From the NCBI GenBank assembly GCA_963743035.1, contig CAVUOB010000009.1, positions 62,001 to 126,000 on the forward strand: a stretch of 64,000 bases of DNA. The letters run 5' to 3'. Position 1 is the stretch's first letter. Each line of letters starts with the position of its first letter. Below the pieces are notes generated by a model. It searched no databases. It had not been told where the DNA came from and was given only the letters and a program-made list of their open reading frames with translations. The position numbers were made by a program, and so were the translations under genes. Positions 45,704 through 53,640 of the stretch are shown here, in pieces. This DNA is from PALSA-911 sp963743035. GTDB taxonomy: Bacteria; Pseudomonadota; Alphaproteobacteria; Acetobacterales; Acetobacteraceae.

Positions 45704-47407
45704 CTACTCCGCCGCGGCCGGCACCGCGGCGGCGATCAGGCCCAACAGCGCCTCGAGGCCGAGGCGGTTGCAGAAATTGCCGAACCCCTCCCCCGGCTGG
45801 CGGCCGGCGGCGAAAGCGGCGAACAACGGCTCCAGCCTGGCGCCAAGCTCCGCCTGCTTGACCCGCTCCAGCAGCTTGAAGGACAGCCTGGTGCCTTCGA
45901 AATCGCCGCCGACGAAAATCGCATAGGATCCCGGCACCCGCCCGACCAGGCCGATATCCCCGGTATAGCTGCGCGCGCAGCCATTCGGGCAGCCGGTGAC
46001 GCGCAGACTGATCCGCTCGTTCTCCAGCCCGTAGCGGCGCAGCGCGGCATCAATGACCTCCACGATCGGCTGGCGCACGCGTTCGGCCTCGGTCAGCGCC
46101 AGGCCGCAGGTCGGCAGCGCCGGGCAGGCCATGGCCCAGAGGCCGAGCGGCGAGTAGTCGCCGGCGAGCTTCACGCCGTGCACGCGCAGCAGCGCTTCCA
46201 CCGCCGGGCAATCGGCTGGCCGCAAGCCGGGCAGCAGCACATCCTGCTGCGGGGTCATGATCGGATCGGTGCCATACCCGGTGACGATCTCGCGCAGCGC
46301 CGTGCGCAGCCGCACCGACGCGGTATCCTCGATCCGGCCGGACGGCACCGGCACGCCCAGCCAAAGATTGCCGTCTCCCTGCTCGTGCCAGCCCAGCAGG
46401 TCGGGCACCTGGAATGACGGCATCGGCAACGGATCCGCCAGAAGGCGGCCGAACTGCTCGCCGACGCGATCGCGCACCCAGTCCATGCCCATGTCGTCGA
46501 GCACATATTTCAGCCGCGCCCGCTTGCGGTCGCCGCGGTTGCCGTGGTCGCGCTGGAAGCGGATCACCGCCTCGGTCACCGCCAGCAATTCGTTCGGGCC
46601 GACCGAGCCGATGATGCTGGCGAGGCGCGGATAGGTATCCTTGCGGTTATGGGTCATGCCCAGCCCGCCGCCGATGGCGATGTTGTAGCCGACCAGGGTC
46701 TGGTCATCGAAGATCGCGATCACGCCGAGATCGTTGGCCATCACGTCCGGCGTGTTGTCTTCGGGCGTCGCGATGGCGATCTTGAACTTGCGCGGCAGGA
46801 AGGTCGGGCCATAGAGCGGCTCCGCCTCTTTCCCGGATGCCTCGGTAGCGGCCTCGTCGAGGAATATCTGGTGATAGGCGCGGCTTTTCGGCAGCAACGC
46901 CTCCGACAGCATGCGCGCATCGGCTTCCAGCCGGGCATGTATCGCGTCGCGCACCGGCGCCGGGCTGGTGATCACGTTACGCACCACGTCGCCGCAGGCC
47001 GCCTGGGTTGTCAGCAGCGTGTCGTTGATCGCGGCGATGGCCGGCTTCAGATCCCCCTTCAGCACGCCGTGGAACTGGATGCCCTGGCGGGTGGTGATGC
47101 GCAGCGTGGCATTGCCATAAATGTCCGATAACCCATCCAGCGCCAGGTATTGCGCGGCGGTCAGCCGCCCGCCGGGCATGCGCACGCGGACCATGAAGGA
47201 GTATGCCTTCTCCTGTCCCTGCTGCTTCAGCTCGGTAGCGGTATCGCGGTCATACTGTTCATAGGTTCCGTGGAATTTCAGTAGGTTGTACGCGTCCTCG
47301 CTGACCTGCGTGCCGCCCGCGCCAAGTTCTTCCGCCAGATCTCCGCGCAAGCCGCGGCTGGCTTCCTTCAACAGCTCCACGCCGGACCGCTTGGCCTGAC
47401 CGCTCAT
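45704..47407 (-). CDS. cysI: Assimilatory sulfite reductase hemoprotein subunit (nitrite/sulfite reductase)
   Basis: A 567-residue siroheme and [4Fe-4S] enzyme that reduces sulfite to sulfide. The cluster cysteines are in CPALPTC (C-x5-C) and CPNGC (C-x3-C), the latter in VTGCPNGCARSYTGDIGLVG. LRITTRQGIQFHGVLKGDL and AACGDVVRNVITSP are the family's siroheme-side motifs. ATG 47407 opens MSGQAKRSGVELLKEASR; extra N-terminal residues from a further start upstream are unlikely. It is divergent from the siroheme methyltransferase gene, and the 89-base gap contains two dyads. Subunit partner (CysJ or ferredoxin) is not in the window. Confidence 0.92.
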   Translation of the reverse strand: MSGQAKRSGVELLKEASRGLRGDLAEELGAGGTQVSEDAYNLLKFHGTYEQYDRDTATELKQQGQEKAYSFMVRVRMPGGRLTAAQYLALDGLSDIYGNATLRITTRQGIQFHGVLKGDLKPAIAAINDTLLTTQAACGDVVRNVITSPAPVRDAIHARLEADARMLSEALLPKSRAYHQIFLDEAATEASGKEAEPLYGPTFLPRKFKIAIATPEDNTPDVMANDLGVIAIFDDQTLVGYNIAIGGGLGMTHNRKDTYPRLASIIGSVGPNELLAVTEAVIRFQRDHGNRGDRKRARLKYVLDDMGMDWVRDRVGEQFGRLLADPLPMPSFQVPDLLGWHEQGDGNLWLGVPVPSGRIEDTASVRLRTALREIVTGYGTDPIMTPQQDVLLPGLRPADCPAVEALLRVHGVKLAGDYSPLGLWAMACPALPTCGLALTEAERVRQPIVEVIDAALRRYGLENERISLRVTGCPNGCARSYTGDIGLVGRVPGSYAIFVGGDFEGTRLSFKLLERVKQAELGARLEPLFAAFAAGRQPGEGFGNFCNRLGLEALLGLIAAAVPAAAE

Positions 47408-47447
47408 CCTAATTCTCCAGCACCCAACGTGAATGACGACTTGCGCG

Positions 47448-47495
47448 TAGAAAATACTTCTATATACCACTTGTCAAATGTGTTTTGGTAAACAC
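47448..47495. promoter_or_regulatory. Dyads in the cysI-cobA divergent promoter
   Basis: The 89-base gap is AT-rich. TAGAA-N5-TTCTA spans 47448-47462. GTGTTT-TGGT-AAACAC spans 47480-47495 and ends one base before the cobA ATG at 47497. The second dyad could be an operator, or an mRNA hairpin that hides the start. No Shine-Dalgarno sequence is visible for cobA. Confidence 0.4.
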
Positions 47496-47496
47496 C

Positions 47497-48339
47497 ATGT
47501 ACATTCGTGAAATATATAGCGTCGCCGAGCCTCCCGAGGCCGACCGCCTCGCGCCCGGCAGCGTCTGGCTGGTGGGTGCCGGGCCCGGCGATCCCGGCCT
47601 GTTGACCCTGCGTTCGGCCGCAGGCCTGCGCCAGGCGGATATCGTGCTGCATGACGGGCTGCCCGGCCGCGAGGTGCTGGCAATGGCCCGGCCGGATGCG
47701 GCGCTTGTGGACGTGGGCAAGCGCAAGGGCCACGCGCCCTGGCCGCAGCAGGCCATCACCGCCAGGCTGATCGCCGCCGCCCGGGCCGGGTTGCGGGTGC
47801 TCCGGCTCAAGGGTGGCGATCCTTTCCTGTTCGGCCGCGGCGGCGAGGAAGCCCTCGCCCTGGCGGCTGCCGGCATTCCCTGGCGCGTGGTGCCGGGCGT
47901 GACCGCCGGCACGGCTGCGCCCGCCGCCGCCGGCATTCCGTTGACGCATCGCGGCGTTGCCAGCGCTGTCAGCTTCGTCACCGGCCATGCGGAAACCGGC
48001 GAACTGCCCGGCAACGTCGATTGGGACGCCCTGGGCAGGCTCGGCGGAACCGTGGTCGCCTTCATGGCATTGTCGCGGCTGGATGCGATCGCACTCCGGT
48101 TGCTGGCGGCGGGACGTGCCCCCTCGACACCGGTCGCGATCATCGCGCGCGCCACATTGCCGGGTGAACGCGTCCTGCGCAGCACACTCGGCGCCTGCAC
48201 GCTGGCCGCGAGCCGCGCCGCCTTGCCGAGCCCGGCGCTCGTCGTCATCGGCGACGTCGCCGGCCTCACGCAGCTGCACAGCCCGGATTTGCCGACCTGC
48301 ACCGCCCTGCCCCAGAGCCGCACAGCTTCGCCCGCATGA
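47497..48339 (+). CDS. cobA: Uroporphyrinogen-III C-methyltransferase (siroheme/corrin branch)
   Basis: A 280-residue SUMT that methylates uroporphyrinogen III at C2 and C7 to make precorrin-2, the precursor of the siroheme used by CysI. VWLVGAGPGDPGLLTLR, VLHDGLPG, LKGGDPFLFGRGGEEA, VPGVTAG and AAGIPLTHRG are the diagnostic motifs. ATG 47497 is set beside the GTGTTT/AAACAC dyad. The pairing with cysI is functional: enzyme and cofactor synthesis share one control region. No CysG-type dehydrogenase/chelatase domain is attached, so siroheme needs another enzyme elsewhere. Confidence 0.92.
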   Translation: MYIREIYSVAEPPEADRLAPGSVWLVGAGPGDPGLLTLRSAAGLRQADIVLHDGLPGREVLAMARPDAALVDVGKRKGHAPWPQQAITARLIAAARAGLRVLRLKGGDPFLFGRGGEEALALAAAGIPWRVVPGVTAGTAAPAAAGIPLTHRGVASAVSFVTGHAETGELPGNVDWDALGRLGGTVVAFMALSRLDAIALRLLAAGRAPSTPVAIIARATLPGERVLRSTLGACTLAASRAALPSPALVVIGDVAGLTQLHSPDLPTCTALPQSRTASPA

Positions 48340-48341
48340 AT

Positions 48342-48371
48342 CACTATTACGTATAGTGTGTAATATTGACA
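48342..48371 (+). promoter_or_regulatory. CACTAT dyad and -35-like TTGACA after cobA
   Basis: CACTAT (48342-48347), five bases, then ATAGTG (48353-48358) form a perfect dyad just after the cobA stop. A consensus TTGACA (48366-48371) follows; the -10 is unclear. ACGTT-TG-AACGT (48375-48386) is a further dyad. These lie about 100-130 bases before the small membrane protein gene. Confidence 0.35.
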
Positions 48372-48468
48372 TACACGTTTGAACGTATGAACATGAGCCG
48401 TGGCGGGTGAAGGAACACATCGCTTTTCGGCCAGACGACCGCGTGAAAACTGCTCGAAGGAATGCCAC

Positions 48469-48792
48469 ATGCGCCTCAAACGGATGACCGTGCTGACCGG
48501 ATGGAGCCATTCCAGCGACGGTGAGCGCCCGAACTTGCTGACCCATTTCGCCGGTGCCCCGTTCATCCTGGCCGCCGCCACCCCCGGGCTGGCATTCTAC
48601 CCGGACGCAACGGTCGCCGGCTTCGTATTGACCGTGCTGGCAACATTCACGGTGTATTTTCCAATGACCGCCGCTGTGCTCGCCGCAACCGCACCGCACG
48701 TGCCCGAACCAGCCCTGCCGCGGCGCGCCTATTTGTCGCTACTGGCCGCCTGGTCCGTCACAGCCTGGGTTGCCACCGCGATTTCCGCCTAG
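48469..48792 (+). CDS. Small membrane protein of unknown function in the sulfur cluster
   Basis: A 107-residue protein not recognised as a known family. It has a basic N terminus (MRLKRMTVLTGWSH), then three likely membrane spans at about residues 27-46 (THFAGAPFILAAATPGLAFY), 49-76 (ATVAGFVLTVLATFTVYFPMTAA) and 87-107 (AYLSLLAAWSVTAWVATAIS). GAAGGA lies seven bases before ATG 48469. Its place between cobA and the SsuABC-like genes, each behind similar AT-rich promoter dyads, suggests it belongs to the sulfur regulon. It might be a channel or a regulator partner, but there is no direct evidence. Confidence 0.6.
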   Translation: MRLKRMTVLTGWSHSSDGERPNLLTHFAGAPFILAAATPGLAFYPDATVAGFVLTVLATFTVYFPMTAAVLAATAPHVPEPALPRRAYLSLLAAWSVTAWVATAISA

Positions 48793-48869
48793 CCCGTCAA
48801 CCGCCCGGGCCAGCCGACGCTGCGCGAACATTCGGCCGGGCGACATGTCACGCGCCTATATTCCACTTA

Positions 48870-48884
48870 TAATAATGATTATTA
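48870..48884 (+). promoter_or_regulatory. AT-rich palindrome upstream of the sulfonate-type transporter
   Basis: TAATAAT-G-ATTATTA (48870-48884) is a 7-bp-arm palindrome in a short AT-rich patch. It resembles a Fur-type box but may bind a LysR-type sulfur regulator. ATACACGTT follows at 48891-48899; the same nine bases occur at 48371-48379 before the small membrane protein gene. Confidence 0.4.
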
Positions 48885-48959
48885 CGTGCAATACACGTTC
48901 GTAAACAGATGATAACCGGCCCCTATCTGCAACGGAATTCCCTGCCTCAGGAGACGACG

Positions 48960-49076
48960 ATGAATTTCTGGCCCGATCTCTGCCCTGCCAGGCGCTCGCT
49001 CGAGCGCTGTCGTCTCGGATCCGGCCTGCCCGCGCGACAGATCCGTGCCCTCGTCTTCTTCCCGAACATCCCCTGA
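48960..49076 (+). CDS. Possible 38-codon leader peptide upstream of ssuA-like gene
   Basis: ATG 48960 has CAGGAG close upstream and encodes MNFWPDLCPARRSLERCRLG followed by SGLPARQIRALVFFPNIP. It ends at TGA 49076, 24 bases before the binding-protein start. Its two cysteines (residues 8 and 17) and position invite comparison with leaders that sense cysteine supply by ribosome stalling. No family is recognised, and chance coding is possible. Confidence 0.4.
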   Translation: MNFWPDLCPARRSLERCRLGSGLPARQIRALVFFPNIP

Positions 49077-49100
49077 TGACAGCCCGAAAGGCCAAGTAGC

Positions 49101-50195
49101 ATGAGCTCACCCCCACCTGACGCCTCCCGCTTGCCACGACGGACATTGCTGCGCGCCGCCGGCATCGCCGGGGTGGCGGCGCCGCTCGGTGTGTTTGCAA
49201 CCAATGTGTTCGCAAGCAGCCGTCCGACCGGCGCCCTGCCCGCTTCCCTGGCCAATCCGGAGATCTGCCACACCGCTGCCCAAACCGTCGTTCCCGGCCC
49301 GGCACGCAACCTGAAGCTGACCTGGAATGCCAGCGCCATCTGCACCGTCGGCGTTCCCGTCGCGGATACCAAGGGCTTCTTCAAAAAGCGCAACCTGAAC
49401 GTGGAGCTGGTGAATTTCGGCGGTTCCACCGACCAGTTGCTGGAGGCGCTGGCAACCGGCAAGGCCGATGCCGGCGTCGGCATGGCGCTGCGCTGGCTGA
49501 AGCCGCTGGAGCAGGGCTTCGACGTGAAGATCACCACCGCCATCCATGGCGGCTGCATGCGGCTGTTCGCCATCAAGGGATCGGGGTTGACGCAGCTCCC
49601 CGATCTCCGCGGCAAGACCGTCGGGGTCAGCGACCTCGCGGCCCCCGACAAGAACTTCTTCTCGATCCGTCTCGCCAGGCTCGGCATCGATCCGAACAAG
49701 GACGTCGAGTGGCGTCCGTATCCCGCCGACCTGCTCGGTGTCGCCTTGCAGAAGGGCGAAGTGCAGGCCGTCAGCCTGGGCGACCCGCTCGGCTGGATCC
49801 TGCGCGACCGCGATGGCCTGTTCGAAGTGTCGAACAACCTGGAAGGCGACTATGCCCACCGCGCCTGCTGCATCCTTGGCGTTCGCGGCAGCCTGGTCCG
49901 GCAGGACCGGCCGGCCGCCGCGGCAGTGACGGAGGCGATCCTGGAAGCGCAGGACTGGGTCGCCGCCAATCCGGACGAGGCGGCGGCGATCTTCGCGCCG
50001 TTCTCTCCCAAGGCGAAGCCGGAGCAGCTGGCAGCGATGCTGCGCAGCCACACGCATAACCACCACCCCGTCGGCCCGGCGCTGAAACAGGAACTCGCGC
50101 TGTACATCGACGAACTCAAGGCGGTGCAGGTCATCAAGCCCGGTACCAACTCGGAAAAACTCTCGGACAAGGTCTTCGCCGATGTTCTCAGCTAA
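49101..50195 (+). CDS. ABC transporter substrate-binding protein, NitT/TauT (SsuA-like) family, Tat-exported
   Basis: A 364-residue periplasmic binding protein. The signal RLPRRTLLRAAGIAGVAAPLG has a twin-arginine RRTLL motif. NLNVELVNFGGSTDQLLEALATGKADAGVGMA and LRGKTVGVSDLAAPDKNFFSI match the SsuA/TauA/NrtA family. Cysteines are unusually frequent (for example CHTAAQT, GGCMRLF and RACCILG). The adjacent permease and ATPase make a full importer; sulfur genes next door suggest sulfonates, sulfate esters or related compounds. It overlaps the permease gene by 14 bases. Confidence 0.83.
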   Translation: MSSPPPDASRLPRRTLLRAAGIAGVAAPLGVFATNVFASSRPTGALPASLANPEICHTAAQTVVPGPARNLKLTWNASAICTVGVPVADTKGFFKKRNLNVELVNFGGSTDQLLEALATGKADAGVGMALRWLKPLEQGFDVKITTAIHGGCMRLFAIKGSGLTQLPDLRGKTVGVSDLAAPDKNFFSIRLARLGIDPNKDVEWRPYPADLLGVALQKGEVQAVSLGDPLGWILRDRDGLFEVSNNLEGDYAHRACCILGVRGSLVRQDRPAAAAVTEAILEAQDWVAANPDEAAAIFAPFSPKAKPEQLAAMLRSHTHNHHPVGPALKQELALYIDELKAVQVIKPGTNSEKLSDKVFADVLS

Positions 50196-51228
50196 GCGCC
50201 CCGTGCCGCTGGGGGCGGGCGACCAGGCGACGTCCGTTGCCTCCCCCGTCGCCCTCCAGACCCCACGTCCCCGCCCCGACTTCTGGTCCACCGGACTGTT
50301 GGCCGCCGCTGCCTGGCTGGCAACGGCAGCGCTGACCGCCGGTTGGCCGGATGCGGACGACTACGGCCGCACCGAATGGCTGGCCCTGCTGATGTCGGGG
50401 CTTGGCCTGCTGCTGACCGTCGCCACGCTCGGGAGCACTCTTGGCCGGTCCCAGGGATTGGCGCCGAAGGGTCTTCGGCGCCTCGGGCCCTGGCTGATCG
50501 TGCTCGCCATGGTGCTCGCGGCATGGGAGGTCGTGACCGCCAAGCTCGATCTGCTGCCGCGGCCCTTCTTCGCCGCGCCGCAATCCCTGCTGGAGGTCTT
50601 CACCGATGATTGGCAGCGGCTCGGCAACTCCGTGCTGCATTCCCTGCAATTGCTGCTGACCGGCTACGCGATCGGTGCGGTCGCCGGCTTCGTCACCGGC
50701 GTCGCGGTCGGCTGGTCACGCACCGCGGGCTACTGGGTGCATCCCCTGCTGCGCCTGGTCGGCCCGCTGCCCGCCACCGCCTGGCTGCCGCTGGCCTTCT
50801 TCGCCTTCCCGACCAGCCACAGCGCCAGCGTGTTCCTGATCGCACTGGCCACCGGCTTCCCGGTGACGGTGCTGACCTGGTCCGGCGTCGCCGGCGTCAA
50901 CAAGGCCTATTACGACGTCGCGCGCACCATGGGCGCCAGCCAGCGCTTCCTGGTGCTGAAAGTGGCGATCCCCGCCGCCATGCCGTCGGTCTTCGTCGGC
51001 CTGTTCATGGGGCTGGGCGCGTCGTTTTCCGTGCTCGTGGTGGCGGAGATGATGGGCGTGAAGGCCGGGCTGGGCTGGTATCTGCAATGGGCCCAGGGCT
51101 GGGCGGCCTATGCCAACATGTATGCGGCTCTGCTGGTGATGGCGCTGATGTGCTCCGGCCTGATCACCCTGCTGTTCCGTGCCCGCGATCGACTGCTCTC
51201 CTGGCAGAAAGGCCTTGTCCAATGGTAA
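50182..51228 (+). CDS. ABC transporter permease, SsuC/TauC-like
   Basis: A 348-residue permease. The first 100 residues include two additional hydrophobic spans (TGLLAAAAWLATAALTAGW; ALLMSGLGLLLTVATLG) not found in typical SsuC (about 260 residues). The core has LQLLLTGYAIGAVAGFVTGVAVGWSR and the EAA-type loop YDVARTMGASQRFLVLKVAIPAAMPSVFVGL, where the ATPase docks. It overlaps both neighbours (14 bases with the binding protein, 7 with the ATPase), so the three are translated together. Confidence 0.87.
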   Translation: MFSAKRPVPLGAGDQATSVASPVALQTPRPRPDFWSTGLLAAAAWLATAALTAGWPDADDYGRTEWLALLMSGLGLLLTVATLGSTLGRSQGLAPKGLRRLGPWLIVLAMVLAAWEVVTAKLDLLPRPFFAAPQSLLEVFTDDWQRLGNSVLHSLQLLLTGYAIGAVAGFVTGVAVGWSRTAGYWVHPLLRLVGPLPATAWLPLAFFAFPTSHSASVFLIALATGFPVTVLTWSGVAGVNKAYYDVARTMGASQRFLVLKVAIPAAMPSVFVGLFMGLGASFSVLVVAEMMGVKAGLGWYLQWAQGWAAYANMYAALLVMALMCSGLITLLFRARDRLLSWQKGLVQW

Positions 51229-52028
51229 CTGAAACGCTGGATCGGGCCCTGCCCGGTCCGGTCACCCGCCCTGCGGGAACCGCCCTCGATATCCTCCATG
51301 TCAACCACCGCTTCGACCTCCACGGCAAATCCCTGCCGGTACTGGACGATGTCACGTTCCGGGTGGAACCCGGCGAGTTCGTTGCCCTGCTCGGCCCCAG
51401 CGGCTGCGGCAAATCCACGCTGCTGCGCCTCGTCGCCGGGCTGGAACCGCCGAGCGCCGGGCAGTTGCTGGTGGACGGGCGGCCGATCACCGGCCCGGAT
51501 CCGTCCCGCGTCGTCGTGTTCCAGGACCCCACGCTGTATCCGTGGCGCACCGTCTGGGCCAACGCCGCGCTGGGACTGGAGGCACGGCACCTGCTGCGGG
51601 AGCAGCGCGCGCGCGTGGATGCCACGCTGGAACTGGTGGGCCTGTCCGGTTTCGCCCGCGCCTTCCCCCACCAGCTCTCCGGCGGCATGGCGCAGCGCGC
51701 CTCGCTCGCCCGTGCCCTGGTGAACGAGCCCAGCCTGCTGATCCTCGATGAGCCCCTGGGCAAGCTCGACTCCATGACCCGGCTGACCATGCAGACCGAA
51801 CTGGTCTCGCTCTGGCGGCGCTCCGGCTTCACCGCCCTGCTGGTCACGCATGATGTCGAGGAAGCGCTGCTGATGAGCAACCGCGTCCTCGTGCTCAGCG
51901 ACCGCCCGGCGCGGATCAAGGCCGAGGTTCCCGTGGACCTGTCCTATCCGCGCCACCGGGGCGACCCGCGCCTGGCGGAATTGCGCAAGGAAATTCTGGG
52001 ACTTCTGGGCCTGGACGCATCCTGGTAG
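51222..52028 (+). CDS. ABC transporter ATP-binding protein, SsuB/TauB-like
   Basis: A 268-residue ATPase. Walker A is LLGPSGCGKSTLLR, the Q-loop VFQDPTLYPWRTVWAN, the signature LSGGMAQRASLARAL, Walker B LLILDEPLGKLD and the switch His in LLVTHDVEEAL. PWRTVWAN is typical for the nitrate/sulfonate/taurine subgroup. ATG 51222 overlaps the permease stop (ATGGTAA). It is the last gene before the integrated element. No terminator is obvious in the 150 bases that follow. Confidence 0.9.
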   Translation: MVTETLDRALPGPVTRPAGTALDILHVNHRFDLHGKSLPVLDDVTFRVEPGEFVALLGPSGCGKSTLLRLVAGLEPPSAGQLLVDGRPITGPDPSRVVVFQDPTLYPWRTVWANAALGLEARHLLREQRARVDATLELVGLSGFARAFPHQLSGGMAQRASLARALVNEPSLLILDEPLGKLDSMTRLTMQTELVSLWRRSGFTALLVTHDVEEALLMSNRVLVLSDRPARIKAEVPVDLSYPRHRGDPRLAELRKEILGLLGLDASW

Positions 52029-52181
52029 CCGCTCAATCCGCCACGTCGACCCACCTTCCGAGCGGGTGATTTCCGCGAGGGAGGTGGGCAGGGATGAAAC
52101 CAGGATCGTTGGAAGTCTTGGCCTCGCGCCGCTGCCCGACCGCAACAGCAAACGGCGCCATTCAACCTATTGAAAAAATAA

Positions 52182-52226
52182 TGGTGCCGACGGTCAGGAT
52201 TGAACTGACGACCTACTGATTACGAA
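52182..52226 (-). other. Attachment site: 3' fragment of tRNA-Thr(CGT)
   Basis: On the minus strand this reads from the anticodon loop TTCGTAA through a perfect T arm (GTCAG-TTCAATC-CTGAC), the 3' acceptor strand CGTCGGC, a discriminator A and CCA (52182-52184). The sequence upstream cannot complete the tRNA: with a 78-nt fold the D stem and the anticodon stem fail and the acceptor pairs only partly. It is therefore the duplicated attachment core, with crossover near the anticodon loop. Confidence 0.7.
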
Positions 52227-52358
52227 TTACTTGGTTTGGCATTCTCCCGCTGTATCGGCGTGTCGCAGTCCATCCAAAGATCCGTGTGTTTTCCTTGCTC
52301 TACCGTCGGATGATCCGCTAATTTCCGTCTCATAGTGTCGCTGGACCAATCAGATTGA

Positions 52359-52391
52359 TGATGCCCCAGTGATGCCCCAGTGATGCCCCAG
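52359..52391 (+). repeat. Three exact 11-bp direct repeats (TGATGCCCCAG) before the integrase gene
   Basis: Copies begin at 52359, 52370 and 52381 with no spacing. The last overlaps the region of the integrase ribosome-binding site (GGGAGAG at 52391-52397). They may be integrase arm sites, an autoregulatory operator, or slippage products. An 11-bp period places successive copies on about the same face of the helix. Confidence 0.75.
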
Positions 52392-52401
52392 GGAGAGTCG
52401 T

Positions 52402-53640
52402 ATGGCGGTGATACACCTGACGGAGACGGCGATCGCGCGAGCGGTCAAAAAGGCCGCAGAGGTGGGGAAGCGGATTGAGCTGGCCGACAAGACGCTGCCC
52501 GGGCTTCGGCTGCGAGTCACGCCAGCCGGCGAGAAGACGTGGATACTGGGCGCACGAGATCAGCTCGGGGCCTCAAGGCGCTTCCTGTTGGGCCACCACC
52601 CCGACATGGGCATCTCCACAGCGCGCGAGGCAGCGCGGAAGATGCACGTCGCTATCAAGGCCGGCGCCGACCCCATTGCCGAGGCTAGGCGCACGCGCAA
52701 GATCGGCGCTGATGCGAAACTTGGCGTTGGCACCCTGCGGGCCCTGTTGGACCTCTACGGACGCGAACCGACCGACAAGCAGCAGGCTGGACCCGGGCAC
52801 AAGCTGAAGTCCTGGTCCGAGTATCGTCGCAGGATCGAGCACGTTTTTGCCGCGCACCTGCCGAAGCCGCTGGCGACGCTCAAGGCGCAGGATTTGCAGT
52901 TGACCGCGGACAGCCATCCCTCGGCGCAGTCAGCCGCCGCCGCCGTGCGGTGCATCCGCCCGACGCTCAAATGGGCTGCCCAGCGCGGTTACATCGGTGC
53001 AGAGGTGGCTGTCCTGCATCCGCCCGCCACGGTTGCGCGCCGATCCCGCGTACTGTCCCGCGACGAGATGGCCGCGCTGCTTCCGGTGTTGCGTGCGTCG
53101 AGCAGGCCCCATGCGGCCGCGATGAAGATCATGTTGCTTACGCTCGCCCGCAGAGAGGAAGTCTGCAGCGCCAGATGGTGCGATGTCGACCTTGAGGGGC
53201 GGACCTGGCGCATCCCTGTGACGAAGAACGGCGAATCCCACATGGTTCCCCTGAGCCGACAGGCCGCTGCTCTGCTGGCCGCGCGCAAACCAACGAAGCC
53301 CGCCCCCGACGCGCTCGTGTTCGCCACCTCTACCGGCGCGCGGCTCGACAACTGGGACCGCGAGCAAGGCGCCGTCCACAAGGCCAGCTCGACCAAAAAT
53401 TGGCATCGGCATGATCTTCGCCGCACCGGTGCAACCGTGCTCGGCGACCTGGGCGAGCTGCCGGATATCATCGAGGCGGCGTTGAACCATGTCAGCATCC
53501 GCTCGTCGCTGGCCGCTACCTACAACCGAAGCCGCTACCGGCCGCAGGTTGCCGCTGCCTTGCAGCGGCTGGCCGATGCCCTGGACGGAATTGAGCAAGG
53601 CGGCGCCCAGGTTGTGCCGATCCGCGGTACCGCAGGCTGA
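52402..53640 (+). CDS. int: Tyrosine-type site-specific integrase (P4-like, with arm-binding domain)
   Basis: A 412-residue recombinase. Residues 1-95 form the DUF4102-type arm-binding domain (LADKTLPGLRLRVTPAGEKTW), followed by a core-binding domain to about residue 195 and the catalytic domain. Catalytic residues are seen in LTLARREEVCSARW (first Arg), HDLRRTGATVLGD (His-x-x-Arg) and the tyrosine in SSLAATYNRSRY. Proteins of this class use tRNA 3' ends as targets, agreeing with the tRNA-Thr fragment 176 bases upstream. ATG 52402 lies just behind GGGAGAG. Confidence 0.93.
   Translation: MAVIHLTETAIARAVKKAAEVGKRIELADKTLPGLRLRVTPAGEKTWILGARDQLGASRRFLLGHHPDMGISTAREAARKMHVAIKAGADPIAEARRTRKIGADAKLGVGTLRALLDLYGREPTDKQQAGPGHKLKSWSEYRRRIEHVFAAHLPKPLATLKAQDLQLTADSHPSAQSAAAAVRCIRPTLKWAAQRGYIGAEVAVLHPPATVARRSRVLSRDEMAALLPVLRASSRPHAAAMKIMLLTLARREEVCSARWCDVDLEGRTWRIPVTKNGESHMVPLSRQAAALLAARKPTKPAPDALVFATSTGARLDNWDREQGAVHKASSTKNWHRHDLRRTGATVLGDLGELPDIIEAALNHVSIRSSLAATYNRSRYRPQVAAALQRLADALDGIEQGGAQVVPIRGTAG

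Noticed and set aside
52182..52259. A complete tRNA-Thr gene
   Set aside because: A 78-nt fold gives a perfect T arm but a failed D stem, mismatched anticodon stem and partial acceptor; only the 3' part is tRNA.
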